DNA of 64,000 nt from Archivesica marissinica (lineage: Eukaryota > Mollusca > Bivalvia > Venerida > Vesicomyidae), in assembly GCA_014843695.1 (NCBI GenBank), contig CM026403.1:44485516-44549515 (forward strand), read 5' to 3'. Positions 43,006 to 56,775 of the stretch are shown here, one piece after another. Made by a program: the position numbers and the translations under genes. How positions within the stretch are numbered: the stretch's first letter is position 1; the number at the start of each line of letters is the position of its first letter. A model generated the notes under the pieces. It was not told where the DNA came from, searched no databases, and saw only the letters and a list, made by a program, of their open reading frames with translations.

Positions 43006-43884
43006 TTTATTATGAACATTGGTTTGGCTACTACATTGTCAATGTATGTCGTATTTGTAATGGCGTCAAGAGGTGCTACGATGAGGGAAAGGGTTAAACA
43101 ATATTTATTTCTTTGAATAAACATAGTCAATTATAAATAATATGTACATACATGTAGGATTGAGGAGAAAGCAACCTGCTTGTATGGTTACCTCTTTTCC
43201 TACGTTTCAATTGCCAGATAAGACGACACAAAATGTACTTTTTGAAAATCAATGTTCCTTTCTCTTGGGTGTGGTAAACATGCATTCAAAATTGTTAATA
43301 TTTGTATATAACTTTGGTCATTTTACGGACAACAAATATTGACAGGAGCAGGTATTGTAAAACTTACAGTCACTGTTTGAGCTACAGAGCGGACATTGCA
43401 AATTTGGGGACATTTTTGATATTTCAAGGGCCAGTAGCTGTGGAGTGACCGGGGTACTAGATGGTTATTGAGATATTATGTGTGTGTGCAAACTTGGTAA
43501 AGATTGCATATCATATGTTCAAGTTAAAGCGAACAGTAGGAATTTGGACAATTCAAGGGCCATAACTCTGTGGTGTCTGCGGCAATCGAGCTGGCTATCG
43601 AACTTGGCCGAGAAACAAACATTAGAACTTCGTCCTTCTGAACAGGAATTTTACTTTAATTCTTAACATGCAAACAGCATAGATCCAGATCAGCCGAGTC
43701 TTAAACTCCACTATCTGAATAGAAAACAGCATACAGTCTAATCAGACAGCACGTTCTGTGACAGCCATCTGAGCAGGCTTTATGCCGTTTGTAAAAGCGA
43801 CTTTGTGATTGGCAGGTTAAGAGTTAAAATATTTATACAGGCACAGTCAGCTGACATTCGTAGAGTATTTATGCGTTTGTGTTT
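43006..43884. other. Non-coding
   Basis: Short chance frames only. The stretch 43680-43800 (gcatagatccagatcagcc) looks like a degraded repetitive element. Confidence 0.35.
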
Positions 43885-44108
43885 ACAGTCGCACCGACAT
43901 CGCAGATCATATGGCGACTATCTGTTATTGGTGGAAGAAGACCCTTGATGCTCCTCCGAGTAGATCCAACAATCTTCTGCAAACCAGCTGGCTAGCTTTC
44001 TCACAGGACAGAATTCCATACCCCTCTTAGGATTCGTACCTACAGCGGCGACGGCAAGTGGTTTGAAGCTAAAGACCATAATCACTCGATCACAGAGGCC
44101 CTTCATTT
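43885..44108 (-). repeat. SINE-C, tRNA-derived, minus
   Basis: On the minus strand: head gtgatcgagtgattatggtc, B-box-like gctgtaggtacgaatcct, body agctagccagctggtttgc and cttccaccaataaca. Same family as 62550-62760. The 27-bp array begins at its 5' edge. Confidence 0.7.
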
Positions 44109-44114
44109 GTACAG

Positions 44115-46112
44115 TATGGTATGGCAGTCCTGATCAACCACTACAGTATGGTAGTCCTTATCAACCACTACAGTATGGCAGTCCTGATCAACCATTACGG
44201 TATGGCAGTCCTGATCAACCACTACGGTATGGCGGTCCTGATCAACCACTATGGTATGGCAGTCCTGATCAACAACTACGGTATGGTGATCCTGATCAAC
44301 CACTACGGTATGGCGGTCCTGATCAACAACTACGGTATGGCGGTCCTGATCAACCACTACGGTATGGTGATCCTGATCAACCACTATGGTATGGCAGTCC
44401 TGATCAACAACTACGGTATGGCGGTCCTGATCAACCACTACGGTATGGTGATCCTGATCAACCACTACAGTATGGTAGTCCTGATCAACCACTACAGTAT
44501 GGCGGTCCTGATCAACCACTACGGTATGGTGATCAACCACTACGGTATGGTAGTCCTGATCAACCACTACGGTATGGCAGTCCTGATCAACAACTACGGT
44601 ACGGCAGTCCTGATCAACCACTACAGTATGGTAGTCCTGATCAACCACTACAGTATGGCAGTCCTGATCAACCACTATGGTATGGCGGTCCTGATCAACC
44701 ACTACGGTACGGCAGTCCTGATCAACAACTACGGTATGGCAGTCCTGATCAACAACTACGGTACGGCAGTCCTGTTCAACCACTACAGTATTGTAGTCCT
44801 GATCAACCACTACAGTATGGCGGTCCTGATCAACCACTACGGTACGGCAGTCCTGATCAACAACTACGGTATGGCAGTCCTGATCAACAACTACGGTACG
44901 GCAGTCCTGTTCAACCATTACAGTATTGTAGTCCTGATCAACCAATACAGTATGGCAGTCCTGATCAACCACAACAGTATGGCAGTCCTGATCAACCACT
45001 ACGGTATGGCGGTCCTGATCAACCACTACGGTATGGCAGTCCTGATCAACAACTACAGTATGGTAGTCCTGATCAACCACTACGGTATGGCAGTCCTGAT
45101 CAACCACTATGGTATGGCAGTCCTGATCAACCACTACAGTATGGTAGTCCTGATCAACCACTACAGTATGGCGGTCCTGATCAACCACTACGGTATGGTG
45201 ATCAACCACTACGGTATGGTAGTCCTGATCAACCACTACGGTATGGCAGTCCTGATCAACAACTACGGTACGGCAGTCCTGATCAACCACTACAGTATGG
45301 TAGTCCTGATCAACCACTACGGTACGGCAGTCCTGATCAACAACTACGGTATGGCAGTCCTGATCAACCACTACGGTATGGCAGTCCTGATCAACCAATA
45401 CAGTATGGCAGTCCTGATCAACCACTACGGTATGGCGGTCCTGATCAACCACTACGGTATGGCAGTCCTGATCAACAACTACGGTACGGCAGTCCTGTTC
45501 AACCACTACAGTATGGTAGTCCTGATCAACCACTACGGTATGGCAGTCCTGATCAACCACTACAGTATGGTAGTCCTGATCAACCACTATGGTATGGCAG
45601 TCCTGATCAACCACTACGGTATGGTAGTCCTGATCAACCACTACGGTATGGTAGTCCTGATCAACCACTACAGTATGGCAGTCCTGATCAACCACTATGG
45701 TATGGCAGTCCTGATCAACCACTACAGTATGGCAGTCCTGATCAACCACTACAGTACGGCAGTCCTGATCAACCACTACAGTACGGCAGTCCTGATCAAC
45801 AACTACGGTATGGCAGTCCTGATCAACCACTACGGTATGGCGGTCCTGATCAATCACTACGGTATGGCAGTCCTGATCAACCACTATGGTATGGCAGTCC
45901 TGATCAACCATGGCAGTCCTGATCAACCACTACGGTATGGCAGTCCTGATCAACCATGGCAGTCCTGATCAACCACTACGGTATGGCAGTCCTGATCAAC
46001 CACTATGGTATGGCAGTCCTGATCAACCACTACGGTATGGCGGTCCTGATCAACAACTACGGTATGGCCGTCCTGATCAACCACTACGGTATGGCAGTCC
46101 TGATCAACCACT
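44115..46112. repeat. 27-bp minisatellite, about 74 copies before the gap
   Basis: Core ggcagtcctgatcaaccact. Variants: cagt/cggt/tggt, ggc/ggt, caaca, and gttcaacc. A shortened unit (ggtatggtgatcaacc) occurs at about 44526 and 45196 in identical context, and a 135-bp block of five units repeats at about 44702 and 44837. The period is nine codons, so three frames remain open for about 600 codons; these are array by-products. Confidence 0.97.
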
Positions 46113-47112
46113 NNNNNNNNNNNNNNNNNNNNNNNNNNNNNNNNNNNNNNNNNNNNNNNNNNNNNNNNNNNNNNNNNNNNNNNNNNNNNNNNNNNNNNNN
46201 NNNNNNNNNNNNNNNNNNNNNNNNNNNNNNNNNNNNNNNNNNNNNNNNNNNNNNNNNNNNNNNNNNNNNNNNNNNNNNNNNNNNNNNNNNNNNNNNNNNN
46301 NNNNNNNNNNNNNNNNNNNNNNNNNNNNNNNNNNNNNNNNNNNNNNNNNNNNNNNNNNNNNNNNNNNNNNNNNNNNNNNNNNNNNNNNNNNNNNNNNNNN
46401 NNNNNNNNNNNNNNNNNNNNNNNNNNNNNNNNNNNNNNNNNNNNNNNNNNNNNNNNNNNNNNNNNNNNNNNNNNNNNNNNNNNNNNNNNNNNNNNNNNNN
46501 NNNNNNNNNNNNNNNNNNNNNNNNNNNNNNNNNNNNNNNNNNNNNNNNNNNNNNNNNNNNNNNNNNNNNNNNNNNNNNNNNNNNNNNNNNNNNNNNNNNN
46601 NNNNNNNNNNNNNNNNNNNNNNNNNNNNNNNNNNNNNNNNNNNNNNNNNNNNNNNNNNNNNNNNNNNNNNNNNNNNNNNNNNNNNNNNNNNNNNNNNNNN
46701 NNNNNNNNNNNNNNNNNNNNNNNNNNNNNNNNNNNNNNNNNNNNNNNNNNNNNNNNNNNNNNNNNNNNNNNNNNNNNNNNNNNNNNNNNNNNNNNNNNNN
46801 NNNNNNNNNNNNNNNNNNNNNNNNNNNNNNNNNNNNNNNNNNNNNNNNNNNNNNNNNNNNNNNNNNNNNNNNNNNNNNNNNNNNNNNNNNNNNNNNNNNN
46901 NNNNNNNNNNNNNNNNNNNNNNNNNNNNNNNNNNNNNNNNNNNNNNNNNNNNNNNNNNNNNNNNNNNNNNNNNNNNNNNNNNNNNNNNNNNNNNNNNNNN
47001 NNNNNNNNNNNNNNNNNNNNNNNNNNNNNNNNNNNNNNNNNNNNNNNNNNNNNNNNNNNNNNNNNNNNNNNNNNNNNNNNNNNNNNNNNNNNNNNNNNNN
47101 NNNNNNNNNNNN
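46113..47112. other. Assembly gap, exactly 1000 N
   Basis: A round number of N, so the true length is unknown. The left flank is the 27-bp array and the right flank the 44-bp array. Confidence 1.
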
Positions 47113-50100
47113 ACTGTTGATCTCATAGCGTACACAGCATAAGGATGCACGTAGACACTGTTGATCTAATATCGTACACAGCATAAGGATGCACGTAGAC
47201 ACTGTTGATCTCATAGCGTACACAGCATAAGAATGCACGTAGACACTGTTGATCTCATATCGTACACAGCATAAGGAGGCATAGAGGCACTGTTGATCTC
47301 ATAGCGTACACAGCATAAGGATGCATAGAGGCACTCTTGATCTCATATCGTACACAGCATAAGGATGCATAGAGGCACTGTTGATCTCATATCGTACACA
47401 GCATAATGATACATAGAGGCACTGTTGATATCATATCGTACACAGAATAAGGATGCACATAGGCACTGTTGATCTCATATCGTACACACAAAACACAACA
47501 CACCAACACACACAAAACACACACACCAACACCACAAAACACACACCACCAACAACACAAAACCCAAACATATGTTGATCTCATACCAACACAGCATAAG
47601 ATCATAATCACTGTTGATCTAATATAGTCAAAGCATAAGGATGCATAGAGGCACACCAACACACACAAAACACAACACACCAACACACAAAAAACAAAAC
47701 ACAATGTGATCTCATATCGTACACAGCATAAGGATACACATAGACACTGTTGAACTCATAACGTACACAGCATAAGGATGCACGTAGGCACTGTTGATCC
47801 ATATAGTACACAGCATAAGATGCAAGCAGGCACTGTGATCTCATATCGTACACATCATAAGGAGCATAAAGCACTGTTGATCTCATAGCGTACACAGCAT
47901 AAGGATGAACGTACACACCAACACACACAAAAACAAACACCCAACACACACACAAACAACACACCAACACACACAAAACAAACAAACCAACACACACAAA
48001 AACAAAGGCACTGTTGATCTCATATCGTACACAGCATAAGGATGCATAGAGGCACTGTTGATCTCATATCGTACACAGCATAAGGATGCACGTAGGCACT
48101 GTTGATCTCATAGCGTACACAGCATAAGGATACATATAGGCACTGTTGGTCTCATATCGTAAACAGCATAAGGATGCATGTAGGCACTGTTGATCTCATA
48201 TCGTACACAGCATAAGGATGCATAGAGGCAATGTTGATCTCATATCGTACACAGCATAAGGATACATATAGGCACTGTTGATCTCATATCGTACACAGCA
48301 TAATGATGCATAGAGGCACTGTTGATCTCATATCGTACACAGCATAAGGATGCACGTAGGTACTGTTGATCTCATATCGTACACAGCATAAGGATGCATA
48401 AAGGCACTGTTGATCTCATATCGTACACAGCATAAGGATACATAGAGGCACTGTTGATCTCATAGCGTACACAGCATAAGGATGCACGTAGGCACTGTTG
48501 ATCTCATAGCGTACACAGCATAAGGATACATATAGGCACTGTTGATCTCATATCGTACACAGCATAAGGATGCATAGAGGCACTGTTGATCTCATATCGT
48601 ACACAGCATAAGGATAAATAGAGGCACTGTTGATCTCATATCGTACACAGCATAAGGATGCATAGAGGCACTGTTGATCTCATATCGTACACAGCATAAG
48701 GATGCATAGAGGCACTGTTGATCTCATAGCGTACACAGCATAAGGATGCATAGAGGCACTGTTGATCTCATATCGTACACAGCATAAGGATGCACGTAAG
48801 CACTGTTGATCTCATATCGTACACAGTATTAGGATGCATAGAGGCACTGTTGATCTCATATCGTACACAGCATAAGGATGCATAGAGGCACTGTTGATCT
48901 CATATCGTACACAGCATAAGGATGCATAGAGGCACTGTTGATCTCATATCGTACTCAGCATAAGGATGCACGTAAGCACTGTTGATCTCATATCGTACAC
49001 AGCATAAGGATGCATAAAGGCACTGTTGATCGCATATCGTACATAGCATAAGGATACATAGAGACACTGTTGATCTCATAGCGTACATAGCATAAGGATG
49101 CACGTAGGCATTGTTGATCTCATATCGTACACAGCATGAGGATGCATAGAGGCACTGTTGATCTCATATCGTACACATCATAAGGATGCACATAGGCACT
49201 GTTGATCTCATAGCGTACACAGCATAAGGGTGCACGTAGGCACTGTTGATCTCATAGCGTACACAGCATAAGGATACATATAGGCACTGTTGGTCTCATA
49301 TCGTACACAGCATAAGGATGCATGTAGGCACTGTTGATCTCATATCGTACACAGCATAAGGATGCATAGAGGCAATGTTGATCTCATAGCGTACACAGCA
49401 TAAGGATACATAGAGGCACTGTTGATCTCATATCGTACACAGCATAAGGATGCATAGAGGCACTGTTGATCTCATATCGTACACAGCATAAGGATGCATA
49501 TAGGCACTGTTGATCTCATATCGTACACAGCATAAGGATGCATATAGGCACTGTTGATCTCATATCGTACACAGCATAAGGATGCATAGGCACTGTTGAT
49601 CTCATATCGTACACAGCATAAGGATGCATAGAGGCACTGTTGATCTCATATCGTACACAGCATAAGGATGCATAGAGGCACTGTTGATCTCATATCGTAC
49701 ACAGCATAAGGATGCACGTAGGCACTGTTGATCTCATATCGTACACAGCATAAGGATGCACGTAGGCACTGTTGATCTCATATCGTACACAGCATAAGGG
49801 CATAGGCACTGTTGATCTCATATCGTACACAGCATAAGGATGCATAGAGGCACTGTTGATCTCATATGTACACAGCATAAGGATGCACGTAGGCACTGTT
49901 GATCTCATATCGTACACCGCATAAGGATGCACGCAGGCACTGTTGATCTCATATCGTACACAGCATAAGGATGCACGTAGGCACTGTTGGTCTCATATCG
50001 TACACAGCATAAGGATGCACGTAGGCACTGTTGATCTCATATCGTACACAGCATAAGGTTGCACGTAGACACTGTTGATCTCATATCGTACACAGCATAA

Positions 50101-51027
50101 TGTTGCACGTAGGCACTGTTGATCTCATATCGTACACAGCATAAGGATGCACGTAGGCACTGTTGATCTCATATCGTACACAGCATAATGATGCACGTAG
50201 GCACCGTTGATCTCATATTGTACACAGCATAAGGATGCACGTAGGCACTGTTGATCTCATATCGTACACAGAATAAGGATACACGTAGGCACTGTTGATC
50301 TCATATCGTACACAGCATAAGGATGGATAGAGGCACTGTTGTTCTCATAGCGTACACAGCATAAGGATGCATAGAGGCACTGTTGTTCTCATATCGTACA
50401 CAGCATAAGGATGCATAGAGGCACTGTTGATCTCATATTGTACACAGCATAAGGATGCATAGAGGCACTGTTGTTCTCATATCGTACACAGCATAAGGAT
50501 GCATAGAGGCACTGTTGTTCTCATATCGTACACAGCATAAGGATGCATAGAGGCACTGTTGATCTCATATCGTACACAGCATAAGGATGCATAGAGGCAC
50601 TGTTGTTCTCATATCGTACACAGCATAAAGATGCATAGAGGCACTGTTGATCTCATATCGTACACAGCATAAGGATGCATAGAGGCACTGTTGTTCTCAT
50701 ATCGTACACAGCATAAGGGTGCATAGAGGCACTGTTGATCTCATATCGTACACAGCATAAGGATGCACGTAGGCACTGTTGATCTCATAGCGTACACAGC
50801 ATAAGAATGCACGTAGGCACTGTTGATCTCATATCGTACACAGCATAAGGGTGCATAGAGGCACTGTTGATCTCATAGTGTACACAGCATAAGGATACAT
50901 AGAGGCACTGTTGATCTCATAGTGTACACATCATAAGGGTGCACGTAGACACTGTTGATCTCATATCGTACACAGCATAAGGGTGCATAGAGGCACTGTT
51001 GATCTCATATCGTACACAGCATAAGCA
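47113..51027. repeat. 44-bp minisatellite, about 88 copies
   Basis: Core gttgatctcatatcgtacac, followed by agcataaggatgca and tagaggca or cgtaggca. Variants are interspersed. Between 47485 and 48005, CA-rich patches (acaccaacacacacaaaac) and many single-base losses break the period; elsewhere it is regular. Confidence 0.96.
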
Positions 51028-51771
51028 TTTTATTTAATGATAGTTTATTGCAAATAAATAGTACATATGTCATGCACAACACATATAATATATATTATGA
51101 AAATGCAAATGGCTTGGGCCACACATTTGTGATAGTCCGCCACGAAAGCTTGATTAGGCACTGACTAATAAAGCAAAATTTATTAGGCAGGCTGTTTTTG
51201 TAAGTTATTTCGCATGAATGTAGGATAAAAGGTTATATACAAAATAAGGACTGTGGTTAGCTAACACCCTCTTGCACTTATTTTAGATATGACCAATAAC
51301 CTATACTGTACTTGTTTATTAATAATGTAAAAAAATCAAGATTGCAATCGTCAGCATATACGTATACTGTACTCGTAATATTACAACCAGATTGACATGC
51401 CTATCTGTTTGTTAACTGGCTATACGCATCATGGTATTGTAGAAATAAAGCTATGGTTCAATCCTTCAAGTTCAACTTCGTTTCATATGCATACCACTAG
51501 TGTATCAATAATAAGAGGATTATATTTTTCAGTGAATGATCGAATGATATTTCAACGAATGAATATTGAAATAATTTATCACGAATTGCGCTAGCCAGGA
51601 ATGATAATACTAAATTTCTATGTTCTTGAGTGAAATAATTATTATTCGAGCATTCACATTATAAGTATAATTTATATTTTAATTTTAGGCTGAAAATTAA
51701 AATTAGGCTGACTTTATGGGCTGTTAAGAATAAGAAATAAAATACAGTAACTTTGTTTTAAGCAAGTGCAC
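51028..51771. other. Non-coding, upstream of transporter gene
   Basis: AT-rich, possibly 5' UTR or promoter of the transporter. No clear core promoter. A 65-codon frame at 51397 is not recognised. Confidence 0.35.
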
Positions 51772-51976
51772 ATGCCAATGATGTCCGATGCAAACAGTAA
51801 CGGACGACTACGGCGTATACTGATTGTCGTCGGCAGTCATTGTGCTCAAATGTTGTCCATCGGCATGAGCTTTTCATTCAGAATATTGTACAGAGAACTG
51901 CGGATAGAATTTGACGCCAGCCAATCAGAAGCAGCATGGACCGCATCGATGTTTAACTCATTAATGGGATTTGTTG
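51772..51976 (+). CDS. Monocarboxylate-transporter-like MFS protein, exon 1
   Basis: The exon encodes ILIVVGSHCAQMLSIGMSFS, then a loop, then EAAWTASMFNSLMGFVG, corresponding to TM1 and the start of TM2 of SLC16-type transporters. The donor is GTTG|GTAAAT at 51977, phase 1. ATG 51772 is the first plausible start; the frame is open upstream to a TAA at 51748, so an earlier non-AUG or spliced start is possible. The usual Asp-Gly-Gly-Trp-type motif before TM1 is missing. With the next three exons, about 328 residues are covered; family members have 12 TM segments and 430-500 residues. They move monocarboxylates or related small acids across the plasma membrane, often with protons. The substrate here is unknown. 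Confidence 0.75.
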
Positions 51977-52554
51977 GTAAATACGTGTTCGTTTACATAT
52001 GATAGTTTGTGTTGAGAATAGTATTTGTGTAACAGTCACGTGGAGTCTATTCCGAGGAAGGTGTCACATGTGTAGTGGGAGCCTCGGCGGTAGGGAGCCA
52101 CCCAATCACTGGACCGACTACACTCTGTGATATACTTCTTGTAAGTAGGCTTATGTTACGGCGGGTTCATCTCAAGCTATATCTCTCTATAAATCTGATT
52201 CCCTACATATGAATTAATACGGAATCTGTAATGCTTACAGTACACTGATCATCGACTAAGTTTTTAATTTAATATAAATGTGTGTATTTTGTTTTTTATA
52301 TTTCATTTTCTGTTGTGAATTGTAGCTATATCGGTGCGGAAATGAAATACAGTATATCGCTTATATATGTATGCCAGTGTCATTTCCATTACATTCAGTA
52401 AACCTTTAAGATTTCGATCAAGTAAATTTCTACTATAGTTCATCCCTATATGTATTGCAATAACTATAACCTACATTTTTTGCCATAATTATATGCTTAT
52501 TTCGTATAATGTATATTTAGTCACTAGAAACTGTATAGTTTATGTGAATAAAAG
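51977..52554 (+). other. Transporter intron 1, left part
   Basis: No exon or repeat recognised. Confidence 0.4.
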
Positions 52555-52851
52555 ATGTTCGTTCGTTCGTTCGTTCGTTGTTCGTTCGACCGTTCGTTCG
52601 TTGTTCGTTGTTCGTTCGTTCGTTGTTCTTTCGTTCGTTGTTCGTTCGTTCGTTGTTCGTTCGTTCGTTGTTCGTTCATTCGTTGTTCGTTCATTCGTTG
52701 TTCGTTCGTTCGTTGTTCGTTCGTTCGTTCGTTCGTTCGTTCGTTCGTTCGTTCGTTCGTTCGTTCGTTCGTTCGTTCGTTCGTTCGTTCGTTCGTTCGT
52801 TCGTTCGTTCGTTCGTTCGTTCGTTCGTTCGTTCGTTCGATCGTTCGTTCA
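52555..52851. repeat. (CGTT)n microsatellite
   Basis: About 300 bp. The left third is interrupted by regular GTT slips (cgttcgttgttcgttcgttg); the right two thirds are almost pure CGTT. It lies in transporter intron 1. Confidence 0.97.
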
Positions 52852-53240
52852 ATTTATATCTTTATTATCTTTTATAAATAATCATTGAACTAAAATAATG
52901 CTGTCCTTTTTGATATTAAAAAGAGATATTACCTAGAGAATAGCACTGGGAGAAAGGCAATCACCCTCACTTGTATTTGACGCAAGCAACAGTGTGAACC
53001 TCATTGTCACGAGGTGTGGAGGATTTTAACGGTCATATGAGGTTTCATGTAGATGTTCCATTGAACGTTTGAGCCTATTTTGTACATTTAGCGATACATT
53101 CACATGCCATGGATATGACCTTGAAAGGTCATGGTACAACATTGCTTATTGCTAAGGTTATATCCGGTTTCCTATATATGTAACATTGGATATGTCTATC
53201 TTGCTTTGATTTCGAGCTACGAGCACATGGGCACTGTGCT
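52852..53240. other. Intronic, nothing recognised
   Basis: No feature identified. Confidence 0.35.
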
Positions 53241-54735
53241 GACCGCTGACACAACCGCACTGGCTAATCTACTACAATCTACTACAGACGCAACCACACT
53301 GACTTATCTCCTACAGACACAACCGCACTGACCTATCTACTACAGACACAACCGCACTGACTTATCTACTACAGACACAACCACACTGACTTATCTCCTA
53401 CAGACACAACCGCACTGACTTATCTCCTACAGACACACCGCACTGGCTAATCTACTACAATCTACTACAGACACAACCACACTGACTTATCTCCTACAGA
53501 CACAACCGCACTGACTTATCTCCTACAGACACACCACACTGGCTAATCTACTACAATCTACTACAGACGCAACCACACTGACTTATCTCCTACAGACACA
53601 ACCGCACTGATCTATCTACTACATACACAACCACACTGACTTATCTCCTACAGACACAACCGCACTGACTTATCTCCTACAGACACACCGCACTGGCTAA
53701 TCTACTACAATCTACTACAGACACAACCACACTGACTTATCTCCTACAGACACAACCGAACTGACCTATCTCCTACAGACACACCACACTGGCTAATCTA
53801 CTACAATCTACTACAGACACAACCGCACTGACTTATCTCCTACAGACACAACCGCACTGGCTAATCTATTACAATCTACTACAGACACAACCGCACTGAC
53901 TTATCTACTACAGACACAACCGCACTGACTTATCTCCTACAGACACTACCGCACTGACGTATCTACTACATACACAACCGCACTGACTTATCTCCTACAG
54001 ACACAATCGCACTGACGTATCTACTACATACACAACCGCACTGACTTATCTCCTACAGACACAACCGCAATGGCTAATCTACTACAATCTACATCAGACA
54101 CAACCGCACTGACGTATCTACTACAGACACAACCGCACTGACTTATCTCCTACAGACACAACCGCACTGACCTATCTACTACAGACACAACCGCACTGAC
54201 TTATCTTCTACAGACACAACCGCACTGACTTATCTCCTACAGACACAACCGCACTGACTTATCTCCTACAGAAACAACCGCACTGACTTATCTCCTACAG
54301 ACACACCGCACTGACCTATCTACTACAGACATAACCACACTGACTTATCTCCTACAAACACAACCGCACTGATCTATCTCCTACAGACACAACCGCACTG
54401 ACTTATCTCCTACATACACAACCGCACTGACCTATCTCCTACAGACACAACCGCACTGACCTATCTACTACAGACACAACCGCACTGACTTATCTCCTAC
54501 AGACACAACCGCACTGACTTATTTCCTACATACACAACCGCACTGACTTATCTCCTACAGACACAACCGCACTGGCTTATCTCCTACAGACACAACCGCA
54601 CTGGCTTATCTCCTACAGACACAACCGATCTGACTTATCTCCTACAGACACAACCGCACTGACTTATCTCCTACAGACACAACCGTACTGACTTATCTCC
54701 TACAGACACAACCGCACTTGCTAATCTACTACACT
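53241..54735. repeat. 29-bp minisatellite, about 50 units, with longer variants
   Basis: Core cttatctcctacagacacaa, then ccgcactga. In the left half, longer units with a duplicated ctactacaat recur (aatctactacaatctactac), giving a higher-order pattern. The right half is more uniform. It ends about 100 bp before transporter exon 2. Confidence 0.95.
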
Positions 54736-54836
54736 GACATGCCTGCCCAGGTCCAGACACGTGTTTGTTTTTTATTCGATCATACACTGAAAGTAAACAA
54801 ATATCCTCAGATTATTTCACTGATAATTTATTGTAG

Positions 54837-54980
54837 GTATTCCGCTTTGTATTATAACTCGTAGAACAGGAGAGAGACGGGTTGCCCTTGTTGGTGCAGT
54901 ACTATTGGCTGTGGGTATGTTCACCAGCATGTTTGCGACAAAGATGAGCACTCTCTACGTGACGTATGGACTAATTGCTG
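54837..54980 (+). CDS. Transporter exon 2
   Basis: Acceptor ttattgtag before 54837, donor GCTG|GTAAAA at 54981, 144 nt, phase 1 at both ends. It encodes IPLCIITRRTGERRVALVG and LLAVGMFTSMFATKMSTLYV, the TM2-TM3 region, with an R-R-x-G-x-R loop typical of the MFS family. Confidence 0.8.
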
Positions 54981-55439
54981 GTAAAAATATGGTATTGTGT
55001 TTGTGCTATACGAGGGCCTGTGTATGTAATCCAATTATGACTTATAAATGAACATATATGTTTACCGCCGACCGTGGACATTTTATGGAAAAACAAAACA
55101 ACACACAACAATTACAAATGTTTTCAAATAAGAATAATGGGGAACATATTTGTCAACAAATTCTATATTTGAACCATTGTCCTCGGGCATGTCAAGCAAC
55201 CATATCTCCACTACGCTACGTATTATATTATTGACGTAAACAATTTATGTTTCACTTACTTAAACTCTTTATGTTCCAAACTTTATTTTAAACATGAAAA
55301 AACTGATGTGTCTTATTACTATACTAGTCGGCGAATGCGTTGTATATACTGTTGTATTGTATTGGGAACTGCGATGTCTTGGGAACTGCGATGTCGTAAC
55401 GAAGCACATCCCTAATCAACCACCATGACATCGTCTAGG
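54981..55439 (+). other. Transporter intron 2, left part
   Basis: Nothing recognised. Confidence 0.35.
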
Positions 55440-55570
55440 TCTTACGGTGTGTCACACACGACACATGAGCTTGCCGTATGTGGTTCTACCCGGGTGATCT
55501 GCTGGAGAGCCTTCCCTTGGGACTTGATTGGAGATTAACGACTATAACTACTAGGCCACGGAGGAGCGTT
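55440..55570 (-). repeat. tRNA-like SINE head, minus
   Basis: The minus strand has cgtggcctagtagttatagtc (A-box-like) followed by a degraded B region. Fragmentary. Confidence 0.4.
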
Positions 55571-55734
55571 AAATGATGTATGCCTGTACGTGTTACTCGT
55601 GCAACGAAGCGGTTTCTGTTTGAGACGATTAATAGTCTATGTAGAGGAGGAAATCGTTGCTATGCTTAAACTATATTGGGGAACGTTCGTTTATTTATTT
55701 GTTTATTTTTCGTGGCTTAAATTCGCACAAACAG

Positions 55735-55870
55735 CTTATCTTATATGGCGACCCTCTATTTATTGTTGGTGGAGGAACATCCCGGGCGTAGTACTGCAGA
55801 CACGGACGGCACCCGAGTAGAACCACAGACCGTACGCAAGCTAGCTGGATAACTTCCTCACATGAAAGAA
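55735..55870 (-). repeat. SINE-C body fragment, minus
   Basis: atatggcgaccctctattta and ttgttggtggaggaacatcc match the 3' half of the SINE-C copy at 43885-44108. Confidence 0.5.
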
Positions 55871-55989
55871 GTCAACACCAATATTGAGATATGCACATAT
55901 TATATGTAGTTTCTCTACTGTTCAGCTTTAACATTACTATATAATTCCAATGTGCTGTTTTCACTTATAATCCTATCTTTGATTGCATT

Positions 55990-56092
55990 TGATTTGTATA
56001 TATGTTGAGGGCCTCATGGTAGATTAACTTTTAAATGAGTTCTCTCATAAAATAAAGTCTTTATTATTATTATTATTATTATTAATATAAAC
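55990..56092 (+). repeat. LINE 3' terminus with ATT tail
   Basis: ttgagggcctcatggtagat, gagttctctc, aaaataaagtctttattatt: the same 3' UTR and tail as 9200-9345. Confidence 0.7.
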
Positions 56093-56159
56093 TACTACAG
56101 TGAGAGGCAAGTAAATTAAATCCAACGACCTTAACCACTCGACAACAGAGAACTTTTAC

Positions 56160-56450
56160 AAACGGATCTGTAATCCAGTGGTAACACGTTGGACTGGTAT
56201 TCCAGGGATCGCAGGTTCGACCCCCGTCTGACCATAGTAAAATTAACAGTCTTTTAGATGGGACGTTAAACCGAGGTCTCGTGTCGGTGCTTTACACCGT
56301 GCACTTAAAAGAACCAGAGGAGACTCTAGAATGGGTCTCTGTCTGTGTCACTGCACTTTCCTCCACAAATCTAAAATGACTAATCTCTTCAGGAGGCGTC
56401 GCTCATATGGGCAACCGGTAGCGACGATAAATACACGTAAAACACAAGGG
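56160..56450 (+). repeat. SINE-B, full-length reference copy
   Basis: tRNA-like head acggatctgtaatccagtgg with B box gcaggttcgaccccc; body with gacgttaaaccgaggtctcg, ggtctctgtctgtgtcac and caggaggcgtcgctcatatg; end gataaatacacgtaaaacac. Confidence 0.85.
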
Positions 56451-56554
56451 GACTCTTATCGTGAATACGGACACCTTTATTCGTGCTAACGTTACTTGCC
56501 AACAGAACAAATGCGTTTTTCTTGTCGCTAGAGAAAGTATTTTCATGGCAGAGA

Positions 56555-56775
56555 TATACCGGTATATTAATTACATGAACATGACAACAATCCAATATTA
56601 CGGTATATTAATTACATGAACATGACAACAATCCAATATTACGGTATATTAATTACATGAACATGACAACAATCCAATATTACGGTATATTAATTACAAG
56701 AACATGACAACAATCCAGTATTACGGTATATTAATTACATGAACATGACAACAATCCAATATTACGGTATAGTCA
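56555..56775. repeat. 41-bp tandem repeat, about 5 copies
   Basis: Core acatgacaacaatccaatat, then tacggtatattaattacatga. Nearly identical units. Confidence 0.92.

Noticed and set aside
44063..45968. Very long open frames on both strands (about 600 codons)
   Set aside because: They come from a 27-bp period with no stop in the unit. There is no start context, composition or homology for a gene.
52493..52888. Repetitive RSFV frames
   Set aside because: Translation of a (CGTT)n microsatellite.
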